Assembly: GCA_036897095.1 (NCBI GenBank)
Contig: JAYMSP010000231.1
Span: forward strand, 1-64,000
DNA from: Plantago elongata
Lineage: Eukaryota; Streptophyta; Magnoliopsida; Lamiales; Plantaginaceae
Reading direction: 5' to 3'
DNA: 64,000 nucleotides
Shown here: in pieces, positions 27,414 through 38,372 of the stretch
Layout of the letters: each line of letters begins with the position of its first letter
Position numbering within the stretch: the stretch's first letter is position 1
Made by a program: the position numbers and the translations under genes
Notes under the pieces: generated by a model
What the model was told of the DNA's origin: nothing
Databases searched by the model: none
Seen by the model: only the letters and a program-made list of their open reading frames with translations

Positions 27414-30400
27414 TCAGAACGGACTTACTTTGCGGGCCAATTTCAACATGAATTCAGGTACGAGGCGTTTTCTGGGAGGTGCACTTGCATCTTTGGCCAG
27501 TGCCTCTGCATCTCCAGCATGAATCATGGAGACCAAATCTTCAAACATATCGTCACGTCCACCTCTCATTGGATCCTAAATTTTGATTAAAATATAACAT
27601 ATATTTTTATTCATTAGATGGATCCTGTTTGACAAGTTCGAACATGGTAAACTTAATGGAATATATTACTATAAACCAAGTACCTGAAGAAACAGATCTG
27701 TATGCGTCTTTCCTTCATATAGGAATGCTTCTGATTGAACCCCCAAGCTTCGAAGAGTTTCAGCAAAACTTTTACTGTCAGAGGAACAACGTATAAGGTA
27801 ATTTGCTATAGCTAATAATACGAAACTTGCAAATAATTTAGCAAACTAAACCATCTTCTGACATTTTGAACATCAGCAAACTAACCCATCACGATTTTTA
27901 TTGTCTGGTCTAGTGTCTGAATGTAATTTAGTGTTAATTTTCTTCATCCAAATTGTATGAACTATGAAATACATCCAATACAACATTGACACATTCGTAT
28001 GAGTTAGCGTCTAGACTGGTACTGATAAGTTTTAACATTGATTAATGCCATAATTATAATAAGAAGGCAACTAACTGATCATGATGTAAAAGAGAGAATA
28101 ACCTGGCATCAGAGGGAATGGAGTAATCTGCAGTTCCATGGAAAAGAATGATAGGGGGTAGGAGAGAAACTGCATTCTCAAGGTTTGGGTCCTGCACCAG
28201 CACTTCTGGAGAAAATCGCCTCAAGGATTCTTCCCCCTCCATTATGCTGTCAAGGTGATTTACACTATGAGTAAGGCGACAATATCTGCTATATTTTTCT
28301 TTTCTTGAATTATCATGTCGAAAGGCAAGAAAAAGGTCTGTAGAGTAGTACCTCAAAAATATTGAGCGATATAAACCTCGACTGTGGAAGTGATCTACAA
28401 GGTTGAATAAATTATACCTGTGCATAAACATTGAGAACAAAAGTAAATAACCAGTAACCACCCAAGAATTCTTTTTAGCAAACACTGAATTCTTATATTT
28501 TACATAAAGTAAAGGAAAGAAAGAAAGAAACGAAAATAAAATAGTCTGTAATACCAGCTTCTGGCTTCTCTTTAAAAAAACTGGTAGAATCTGGCTTAAC
28601 CATCTTCTAGCTTATCTTCGCGTTGATTTAACTTAAAGAAACACTCTTGTCGCAGACTTATCCGTATTTCAGCACATAATTCCAAAATTTTGTTGATTCT
28701 CCAAAGATTTACTTTTCAACTGTTTTCTTCTAGCACTTCTATAAAATCAAAAGTAATCACTCCCTCACCAAACCTTCAGTTGATCGTGTGAAACTTTATG
28801 TTGGAAACATATAACACTAATTAAAAATTAAAAATATAGTAAGGAATCTTACCCGCCTGACAGACCAAAATAAGCATGTATTTGAGACACACTCCAAGAA
28901 GTCCTTTCGCCACTAGCCTCTTTAATTGCTTGCTCTACTAGAGTACAAGCACCAATATGAGCACCAGCTGACTGGCCCATAAGATAGATTCTAAAACAAG
29001 AAGAGAACGTAGGTATATAAGCTATTAAAAACTGGAAGAACTTGGTGCCTTGGAGAATGCAGAGAAGACGAAATACTTATTAGGATCGCCTCCATATTCA
29101 GCAATCTTATTGCACACAAATGAGATGCCTTGAGAAGCATCCTTGACCATGTCACTAATTGTGCCCTGTGGAAAGTTCCTGCAAACAGCCCAACAATCGG
29201 ATGAAGTTCATTTTGGTAATTGCAGATTAAAACGGAATTGGTGGAATTTTCACAACACCTTTCTAAGGATTGATAGATTAATTATGAGCATGTTAACTGT
29301 ATTTTAAAGAAACTTGTCTGCAAACAAAGGTACAATTGGTATGAACATTCAAATTTTCAGCTTCACATTCTTTCGAGGATTACCAGTTTACAATAGTCTC
29401 AACAAAAGACGGACAGCTTTTAAAAAGAAAATCTTCGATTAAGATGCAAGATGAGAGCTGCCAAGAGAAATGTATCGTACATGAATACACTACTTTTAGA
29501 TTGAATAACAATTTCCAAAAGAATTGCAACCTTTCAACGTCCAAAAACATAAATTTATATGGGAAAACTCTAAAGTCGCCAATTATTTTCTCGAGAGCCA
29601 TGTGGCATAGACTAGAGACCAAGTATTCCTGACAGCTTATTAAAAGAAAATCTTCGATTGAGACATGCAAGATGTGGGCTGCCAAGAGCCATCTATTTGA
29701 GCCTAGATTCATGAGGTTCAATCCTTTTCTTCTCCATTTCAAACACTTAGAACAGTAACTTGAGTGGTGCAGTGGACCCTAAAATTCTACATTAAAGGAT
29801 AACAGGGAATAGCAGCTAAATCTACATCCATTTCTGAAAAGATAAGAATGACAGAACAATAAACCCAACTCCAAAGACAAAGAACCAATCCAAAGAATTG
29901 AAGACTCGACTAATAATTTGTACAGTAAACAAGACACTATTGGGCAATATATAATGCTAGATCTGGACTAATACATCTCTAAGATCTGCTTCAGTCAGGA
30001 CTTGCACCTCCCCATCCACCCTTGAATCAAGTCAGCCCAAATTCTGGTGGAATTTCAGTTATTAAAAATGCATACATCGTTGGCGCCAAAATCTTACTTG
30101 CTAAAACTCAGACCCATGATAAGGAGAATAATACTGAATGGCAGATAAAATTCATGACAATTCTATAGTACCTGTAATCAATGCATGCCACAATTATGTC
30201 TCTCTCTGAGAGCTGCTGACCTAAGAGAGAACCCCATGCTTTATAACTGTATGAGCAGAAATCTCTTTCAGAGTCTTCTCAACTATTGTAGAAGAACACA
30301 AATTAAACAAAATGCAATTCTTTTGGCCGTTACATACCCGATTATCCAGGCTCCACCAGTTACGAATGCAACAACTGGCTTTGGCCGTCCATCATTATTT

Positions 30401-31770
30401 CTTGGTAAATACAGATCAAGCCTACGATATAAAACTTAGTCATGCATGGTACTAATAAAGCAGCCGACTATAGTAGGAAATGTGACTTGTAGCTAAATTG
30501 GAACAAAATAAACAACTGAATGCAGTTTAGGAAAGTATTACCTATTCCTTGGCTGGTCGCCATAAACAACACTTCTGCGTATATGACTAGAAAAGAAGTA
30601 ATAATATCCAACTGCACCAGAGGATTAAACAATTAAGGTAATTATCCTAAAACACGTAAGTTAAATACCGGAAATGTGCAATATAGAGCATATGCATCTG
30701 TACCTTGAAAAAAACCAGGAATAAGAAGGAAAGCATAGAAGCCAAGGGCAAGAAATCTCGTGATCCATCGGTAACCTACCCTGAATTGAGACAACTGATT
30801 AGACAGACTCTATAAGATCACCAACACGTAAAGTTTGGTAATGCTTCGAGATTGTAGCCATTACCATTACTCAACATTAAAGCACGATTAAAATCAAATA
30901 CAATCTAATCTCATTTACTTCCCAATCTTTCATTTCACATAAGGGGTATCTTAAGGCCATAAATCACATTATTTGCTTTGTATTTCAAAGTTTCGTTTCT
31001 TAGTAAGCAGTACAAATCTTGGTTAAAAAAAATACAGTTTCTACTAAACACTAGGGGTAGTAAAGAAGGAAAAAAAGCTAAACTTGCCAAAATGGGAAGT
31101 GAAAAACTGAATTTCCTGAGAATTTCACATTACTAGTAAACTTCACAAAAGAAGACAAGTACCTAACACCCCACAAACACTACTTCCCACTTCAATTCCT
31201 AACACGCAAGAAACCGAAGTCTAACCACATCATCATAAATACAAATGTAATACTACATCACAATTCACACCAACTAAAAATACTCGAAAATGATGAATAT
31301 ATAAGCAACTGATCATCAGTGCAAAATTACCCAAGATAAGTCAGCAATTTGAAGCTAAGCCGAGTAATCAAATAAGTATCAGCAGCAGCCCTTCCCACGT
31401 CTTTTCGAAACGATCCACCCCGGTCATCCTCGAAAAGCGACCCCTCACTCGCCGTGCGCCTCCGTCTCTTCTTCTGCTGGAAACTCCCATAGCTCCACGT
31501 TCTTGGAATCAACGGTCTCTCCTGGCCCTCAATCCAAGAAGCAGGAGAAGGAATGATGATTCTTGTAGTTGCAGATGGGCCCAGAAGATCTTCGGATCCG
31601 AACAGCATTGTGGGCGAGGAAGCTGAGTTTTTTATCATGTGGGTTGGTGGAGATGATGATGATGAGGAAGAAGAGGAGGAGGATAATGGTGGGGATGTTA
31701 ATTGGGTGTATTTGGGGCTGGATATTGGGAGAATATTGTTGTTGCCATGTGATGGAGATGGTGATCGCAT
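27414..31770 (-). CDS. ICME: Isoprenylcysteine alpha-carbonyl methylesterase (ICME/ICME-like)
   Basis: ICME removes the methyl ester from the C-terminal isoprenylcysteine of prenylated proteins at endomembranes; in Arabidopsis it modulates ABA signalling. Exons in order are 31331-31770, 30704-30780, 30542-30611, 30338-30421, 30172-30246, 29077-29178, 28853-28990, 28352-28417, 28103-28246, 27684-27774 and 27414-27575, giving 482 residues. Expected alpha/beta-hydrolase features are present: TGGAW near 217-221 (in place of HGG), nucleophile GQSAG with Ser290, Asp391 in TADYSIP and His423 in KTHTD. Hydrophobic stretches at about 152-180 fit membrane anchoring. The Ser-rich N-terminus (residues 1-90) is long, so ICME-LIKE1 is the closest match by length. 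The start at 31770 was chosen by position; the frame stays open upstream to 31917, so a longer protein is possible. Confidence 0.93.
29417..29692. repeat. Dispersed ~60-bp direct duplication in an ICME intron
   Basis: A segment containing AAAAGAAAATCTTCGATT and GCTGCCAAGAG occurs at about 29417-29473 and again at about 29635-29692, both in the 993-base intron between ICME exons 30172-30246 and 29077-29178. No coding role is visible. Confidence 0.6.
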
Positions 31771-31970
31771 GTTTGCTTGATTGGATTGGGTTGCTTTCTT
31801 TGTTGTTTTGGTGAGCTGGTTTCGAGTGTGTTTTCGGATTTGGTTGATGACGATGATGAATTGGTGATGATGACGATGAATGGTGAGAAGGAATTTGCAG
31901 AAGAATGAAAGAGACACAGTGAATCCAGAAATGAAAGTCTGGAAAACTGAAACAAGTAACTACCTTTGTG

Positions 31971-33236
31971 TCGTTGTTTATTGGTGAGGAGTCCTCCTTG
32001 TTGCGTATAATTAACTCGGAGTCGTTTTAACTTTTAAATATGCATTAAACCTCTTATTAAATTTGTATCAAATTAATTTGTATCGAACTTTCGAGATATT
32101 AGAATGTATATAGAAGATATCGTGGACTCACTTTTGTGATTGTGAGCTTTTATGCATAGAGTTTTGTTGTTGGTTTAACTAGAGAAGAATAGATAATGTA
32201 TGGGATATTATGTGTTTAATGTTACGTGAATTTAATTATTTGTTATATTTAATGTATTTAATGTTGTTCAGTATATTTAAAAAATTAAATCTAATATGTT
32301 GCAGCCTTGTTTGGTAATGATTTTGTTAAAAATAGATGTTTTATGTGTTTTTTGTCATGTTTTATTGATTTCGAATGCTTTCAAAGAAGCACACCAGTTG
32401 ATCGGTGTTTAGTAGATAATCTTATGTTGTTTGATAATTAATTATTCATTATTATTCTAATAGTTGACTTCATTTACTATTATTGTACACAATACTAGCT
32501 AGCTGGTTAGGGTGGGTAGTTACATTTACAACTTACAAGCACGGTGTATTTAGTTGATAATCTTATATTGATTGTTAGTTATTCATTACTAGCATAGATG
32601 TGACACGCTACGCGTTTGAAGCTGTATATTTCGATCTTTTTTATAATTGATTTGGTTCTTCAAATTTAAAGCATAACGAATTTCAATTTTCGAATAATAT
32701 AAAAATTTATATCTACTAACATTATTATCCTATCATATCATTACTAAAGAGATAATAAATTGGAGAACTCGTAGAGAACCATTTTTTCTAAGCTACAAAA
32801 TATCGTATGTATGATTATCTACAACACTCATATCCATGCAAGATTGTAACTCTCTCGTTTACATCAATTACTTCCACAAATATTTAACACACCATTAGTT
32901 ATCCTTGTTTATGATTAGGGAGTACTGCTCTCTTGGTATTTTTGGTTCTTCCTAAAAAAAGTTTCGATAACGGTTGAATTGTCTATCGGTCTGCTTTCTA
33001 CAATAAAGAAGACCAGGGAAAAAAGCATGGGTGACCCTTGTAAATTGGCAAGAGTTACCATTACAATTACTCAAAAGTCATGACACTTCTAACATTTTGG
33101 ATTTTAATTAATAACAACTAGAGCTCAACATTAGCATACATCATTATTTTACAAGAGTTATTTTCAGATTATTCTTCAGCTTAACTTTCTCCCCACATAA
33201 CTGCCTGATTTATCACTTGCCAGGTTCTTTTTCCTC
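31971..33236. other. AT-rich spacer with the first copies of a ~125-bp repeat
   Basis: This holds no gene I can recognise. From about 32410 to 32590 it contains one full and one partial copy of a unit marked by CAATACTAGCTAGCT, AGGGTGGGTAGTTACA, CAAGCACGGTGT and TTTAGTTGATAATC, which returns at 35500-35800. Confidence 0.6.
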
Positions 33237-33404
33237 TCAAATATACAAGCAAAAGCTAACAAAAACAAGAATTGCAACACTATTCGCACTAGAGGAAGAG
33301 TTACAGTCAGCATCATCACTCTCCACTTCATCTACCTCCATTGCAAAATCGGAAGGGGTGTCGTTGTCACCGTTCTCAAACTGATCAAATCGCCTCTCCA
33401 TCAT
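33237..33404 (-). CDS. Hypothetical 55-residue protein or gene fragment
   Basis: An ATG-started frame encodes an acidic N-terminal half (DNDTPSDF, MEVDEVESDDADC), a serine run and a short hydrophobic tail (SVAILVFVSFCLYI). A good splice acceptor (TTTTTTTACTGCAG) lies 29 bases upstream of the ATG, so it may be a last exon. No family is recognised. It lies in a zone of gene fragments, so it may itself be a captured or broken piece. Confidence 0.25.
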   Translation of the reverse strand: MMERRFDQFENGDNDTPSDFAMEVDEVESDDADCNSSSSANSVAILVFVSFCLYI

Positions 33405-34035
33405 TTCCCTACTATTCGTTTATCCTGCAGTAAAAAAAACGTAAAATACAAAAGTAAATTAAAAAAGTAAAAACACATAATAAGAAATTAACATCAGCAC
33501 TAGAATTCCAAACAATTCGATTGCTCTTTACAATAATTCAACAAGGATGCATAAGTGCTATTCTAAGATCATGCCGATTGTTTCTGAAACACAAATCATA
33601 CTATCACAACAGGTAGTGAAAATTCGTAATTTGATTGAATTAAATTTTTAGGCAAGAAATTTTAAATTTGATCGAAAGATTATGCAGGATTTTGATGGCA
33701 ATCGTAATTCACGGGACGAAGAAGAAAAGTTTTGGTTCTGCATGGAACATCATGGTTCAATGCGTTGAAGCAATGCTTGTCTAAATCCCAAAAGGTTCTT
33801 GCAACACATGGTTGGAGTTTCATGAGCTAGCTAATTATGTGACTTTAAATTCTTATGGAAAACTGAGCCTCTTGAATGTCTTGTTTGATGAGATTTTTGA
33901 AACAAAGTAACGAACTTTGCAGTTGTTGAAGTTTTACATATCCTTTTTTAATAACTCCTTGTTGTAGTATCACCTTCACCTTTCAACCTTACTTTTTCTT
34001 TTCCTCCCTTTTTTTGAATTTTTTATTGTAATCAG

Positions 34036-34321
34036 CAAGGTCAGAAATTGTACCAAAGAACAGAGTGACAAAGTTGTTGGTTATGTCAAGGAAGCCAAAC
34101 AAAAGCTTAATTATGCAAAAGATGAGGTAATAGCATATGGAATATCCGAATGTGTACCTTGTAGTAATATATAGTTGCTTCTTATAGTAATATATAGTTG
34201 CTTCGTATGGAACTTAAGCTATATATTTCACTATCATATCTATCTATACTTCATGTAGGATGAGAGTTTGAAGGCCCGATAGGTGGGTGACATAGTTGCA
34301 TCAGTTGAGGCTAATATTGGT
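34036..34321 (+). other. Exon-like pair from an unrecognised gene fragment
   Basis: Two segments, 34036-34126 and 34259-34321, have AG before and GT after and an amino-acid-like composition. The first reads KVRNCTKEQSDKVVGYVKEA and then KQKLNYAKDE; the second reads DESLKAR, a stop, then VGDIVASVEANIG. The mixed charge suggests a helical or coiled-coil piece. The in-frame stop and lack of partner exons suggest a dead fragment. The parent gene is unknown. Confidence 0.3.
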
Positions 34322-34597
34322 GTATGTAAGATTATCTACAACACTCATGGCTCACAAATGTAGAATTACACCAACTATAACCAATAATTTTGGAAATTCC
34401 CATATGAAACATACTAGAATTCATAAGTATTCAATGAAGGAAAAACATCATTTATAATCCAAAATGACAAATCATGGATAAACATTCATTGAACACTCAT
34501 TTATTAATCAACAAACAAACAAATACAACAATCCAGCAAACATTAACATTTATAAATCACATTCATACCAATTTATAGTTGTGTAGTGTATCTGTAC

Positions 34598-34869
34598 CTG
34601 GTGCTTGGTAAGATGGCCATGAACAGTGCGGGTCTTAGGACGAAGATCAAGAGGAAGTACTTCTTGTTCCTGTACGCCTCTTTGAGAACAGATTTCTGCT
34701 TATGAGAAATGACGGTGAGAGCCTCGCGACCTTGATCCTCGACAACTTGAAGGCGCACCACCGGTGACCTTGGCGACTCTCAATATGGCTAGCTCTGCTT
34801 TCAGCTCCTTTAGTTGCGCAAGCAAATAGAGATCTTCGATTTATGCCTCAACTCCTGCACCTTGATGCC
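34598..34869 (-). pseudogene. Broken fragment of a 60S ribosomal protein L35 (uL29) gene
   Basis: On the minus strand, pieces match RPL35 in order: IKVQELRHKSK, LAQLKELKAELAILRVAKVT (then GGA), KLSRIKVAR, TVISHKQKSVLKEAYRNKKY, LDLRP and HLTKHQ. The frame shifts at least three times and a few codons are missing before TVIS. The match stops exactly at CACCAG followed by GTACAG, a good donor site after KHQ. The last coding part (ASLKTEREKK in the family) is absent. That suggests a copied piece of genomic DNA, not a processed retrocopy. Confidence 0.8.
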
Positions 34870-35499
34870 GATTGTCAACTATAAAGCAATGATGTTAGAA
34901 TTAATCAGAAAGTTATCAATTAAACGATATTTGGCGATGGAGTTTCTCTTATCCATTTTGTCCGTTTCGACTTTTAGGGCTTGGGATATAGAGGAAGTAG
35001 AGAAGATGACTGGAATTAGGTTTCAGTATATGACCTTTGACTATAACCGACAGCCCCATCCAGCCATGTCCAGCTTCACCGCGTTTTCTGATAATATCGC
35101 CAATCACCTCGAATTCCAAGAGGATTTATATCAATATGAAGTTTAAATTGAGATCTATAATATGATATGGATTATTTCATTTATTATTTTCTTAATTGTT
35201 GATAAGATTTAACTTTCTTTTGGGTGGAAAGAAAATGGAGGAGAGAGAGTTTTGGGAGAAGAAGAAGAAGAAAGAGAAACGATAAAGATATGAACGACAT
35301 AAATTTAGTGTGAGATCAAATGTGGACGGTGTAGATGATGTGCGTGAGAATACGCGCTAGTTGGGTGAGAGTGGGTATTTTCATGCCTTGGTTAAATTTG
35401 TACTGAAAAATCACTCAATTCAGCAAAAATTAAAATTCAATTAATTTTTTTCACCTGCTCTTATTGTGTTATTCATTACTTTGAAGAATTCTAATATTT

Positions 35500-35800
35500 G
35501 ACTTTCTTTCTTTCTCTGGATTATTATCACACAATACTAGCTAGCTAGTAGGGCGGACAGTTACAACTTTCAAGCACGATGTGTTTAGTTGATAATTTTA
35601 TGTTGATTGTTATTCATTATTCTACTAATTGACTTCCTTTATTTCTTTGAATTATTATTACATAGTACACACAATACTAGTTAGCTAGCTAGGGTGGGCA
35701 GTTACAACTTTCAAGCACAATCTATTTAGTTGATAATTGATTGATGGTCATTCATTATTCTAATAATTGACTTCCTTTATTTATTTGGATTATTATTACA
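35500..35800. repeat. Tandem copies of the ~125-bp repeat
   Basis: Two complete copies and part of a third follow each other, each with ATTGACTTCCTTTATTT, GGATTATTATTACA, CAATACTAG(C/T)TAGCTAG, GGGCAGTTACAACTTTCAAG and TTTAGTTGATAATT. The same unit, in the same orientation, occurs at 32410-32590. The two blocks bracket the gene-fragment zone. Confidence 0.75.
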
Positions 35801-36651
35801 CTGTACATACAGTACACACTATTTTTTTTCCGCCAACAATTAAAATCACACGCAACACTCCTACATAAAATTTACATATACGGTCTAAATATATTTTTCT
35901 AAAAGAATTGAACGTTTTGCAAGGCATATATAATGATCCCATGAGTTTAGATGTACACAAAAAATAATTTAATATGAATTTTATAATGTCACACATTCAT
36001 CATATAAATAACATAAAATATATATTTATTATAAATATATTTGTTGACGAACAGTTTAAGAACTAACAAATAATAAATTTTGTGTTCGTGTTCGTTTGTT
36101 AACGAACATGTTCATGAATAATTTAGATAGGTCAAACTCAAACACGTACGGGGCATTGACTGAAATTTTTCGTAAAATTACGAACGTTCAGTTTACTTAC
36201 ACCCGTACCGAGCACTACTATACCATTTTTTCAGAGGTGGCTTCAATTTGTATTTTACAACTGCAAGAATTGAACTTAGGAACTTTTTTAGTGAACCCAT
36301 TAAAAAAAAAAGAAAATTTCTACTATTACAAATGTGTCCGACGAAAATCCTGAAATTGAGATGCCAATGGTAACAGTTCGAGAGATAGTCATATAAGACA
36401 GACTTTGTCCAAATTTCACCACATTAATGTGTAGTTTCTAATTCCATTGACATTTAGAGTAAAAACTAGCTTTCCTATGGTCAACTTAAATTATTTCCAT
36501 ATTTATAAGTCCACTGGCCTTAATTTTCATTTTATCATCTCGGTAACTGAGAATTACGCCAAAATTAACATGCCAAAATTTAATTAATTTGTACTTATAA
36601 GCTAATACATCCAATTGTAGCCAATTAGTTTGTTAACTACTTCATAACTCC
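35801..36651. other. Spacer upstream of the dirigent gene
   Basis: No gene is seen. Around 36040-36120 GTTCGTGTTCGTTTGTTAAC and a nearby inverted GAACATGTTCATGAA look like the end of a short DNA transposon, but the other end could not be found. The last ~200 bases are presumably promoter. Confidence 0.5.
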
Positions 36652-36658
36652 TATAAAA
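36652..36658 (+). promoter_or_regulatory. TATA box of the dirigent gene
   Basis: TATAAAA lies 97 bases before the ATG at 36749, within CTCCTATAAAACC. The predicted 5' leader is about 65 bases. Confidence 0.65.
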
Positions 36659-36748
36659 CCCCAAGCATTATAACAATGTTTATCAACCTAAAAGTACTTA
36701 CAAACCATATTAAGGAAAAACATTAACATTAATTAAGATCACACTATA

Positions 36749-37336
36749 ATGGCAAAGCTTAGTGTGACAATAATTCTTTTCACTTTTATCATATCCGTTG
36801 TATGGGCAAATGTTGCAACCCAATTCGCCAACGGGCTTGATACTGCATTAGCTTCGTCACAAAAACTTTGCAATTGCAAGGAAAAAGTGGCGCAGTTGCA
36901 TTTCTACGTGCAAGATGCACTAGGAGGTCCTAACCGAACTGTCTGGGAGGTGGCTCGTTCTAACATCACGTCCACTTCGCCAACAGGCTTCGGTCAAGTC
37001 ATTGCAATCGATGATCGCTTGACAATTGCCCCTGAAAGGAACTCAACTGAGTTGGGCCGGGCTCAAGGAATCATCACTAATGCGGACTTGAACGTTCCTG
37101 GACTTGCGATGAATATCAACTTCTATTTTACTGCTGGGGAGTATAATGGAAGCACTCTTTGTATCTTAGGGAGGAATCAAATACTTAATGGGACTCGTGA
37201 GCTGCCAGTGGTTGGTGGTACTGGTATATTCCGTTTCGCTCGTGGATATTCGATTTCTAGTACTTACTCGTTCGATCAAGTGGAGTTTTACGGTGTTATC
37301 GAGTATAGTGTATACGTGACTTACCAATCGGCATGA
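36749..37336 (+). CDS. Dirigent protein, intronless
   Basis: Dirigent proteins steer the stereochemistry of phenoxy-radical coupling (lignans and related products) in the apoplast. The 195-residue single-exon frame has a signal peptide (about 1-20, ending VVWA) and the eight-stranded barrel motifs in order: AQLHFYVQD, GFGQVIAIDDRLT, LGRAQGIITNADL, MNINFYFTAGEYNGSTL, NQILNGTRELPVVGGTGIFR, FARGY and GVIEYSVYV. Four or more N-glycosylation sequons are present (NRT, NIT, NST, NGS, NGT). Length and lack of introns are typical. The subfamily and substrate cannot be fixed from this sequence. TATA box and coding frame are intact, so it is probably functional. Confidence 0.93.
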   Translation: MAKLSVTIILFTFIISVVWANVATQFANGLDTALASSQKLCNCKEKVAQLHFYVQDALGGPNRTVWEVARSNITSTSPTGFGQVIAIDDRLTIAPERNSTELGRAQGIITNADLNVPGLAMNINFYFTAGEYNGSTLCILGRNQILNGTRELPVVGGTGIFRFARGYSISSTYSFDQVEFYGVIEYSVYVTYQSA

Positions 37337-38372
37337 TTTGTACTAAAGTGTTTTTATGGTATTGGATGAATAATCATCATGGTTTCTAAATTAACTGTGA
37401 CGACCACGATACATGTTGTTGTGGTATGTGATGTAATTTGATGACTTAGTAGTAACTAAATAAATATATATACATTTAATATCTAGCATATTGTACGTTG
37501 TAATTTGTTGTAATGAATTATGTTTTGATTTGTTATACTAGAGTATAAGTTCTACAACTGAATGTACACATTTCAATCGCTACACGGAACAAAAAGAATA
37601 CACTTATTGCAACAAACTGTACCACTAATAAATACTAATAGAGCTAGGTAATGCAAAGATAAAATTTAAACTGAAAAACCAATACATGCATAATTAGAAC
37701 TGAAAATTGAGATTCTAGCTAAAACTGAAGTCTTTGAATCAACTATGGTATAAATCCAATGAAGAAGTTACTTGAGAAACGCTATAATATAACTCCATAC
37801 TTCTAGAAGAATAAATAGATCATCAATACGTCATGTCTTTTTTAAGCATAGAAAATTCAATTAGAAGCACATATTAAATTGCTAATTCGCAACATGCATG
37901 TGGCACCGGTCGATCAATCTTCATCAAGAGGGTTAACCACTTGACCAACAAATAACATAGTCCTTGACAGATCTTCTCTTATAACAAAGAGGAACGGATG
38001 ATCAACCACAAAGTTCACATTCTTGACCTTGCGGCAAGGTCCGCAAGCTCCAATACCCATGTCAACCATCGAAACAGCTGCAACTTACGTACCTTTCCTC
38101 ATTTACCTCATTAAACGACTTATGAAAGATCTTGTCAAGATAAAGACCTTGGTCATTATAAATCCTTTTTATTATTTTTGTCAAATTTCTATTGAATATA
38201 GTCTCCAATCCAAGTGTTTTGAAAAACTCTAAAGCGTCAAAACCTTAACAAATTTTGAACTTTTCAAAACAAAATTCACCAACTTTAACCTTTCCATATG
38301 GGAAGTGGTCTTTAATGAATCCAGATTCAGAGCCAAATCGTTCAACCAATCCTGGAAGTCCATCGTCTTCAC

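Noticed and set aside
34814-35146. 110-codon plus-strand frame
   Set aside because: Its first part is antisense to the RPL35 fragment. The rest (FDYNRQPHPAMSSF, LEFQEDLYQYEV) looks protein-like but I cannot place it, so it is only mentioned in the fragment-zone finding.
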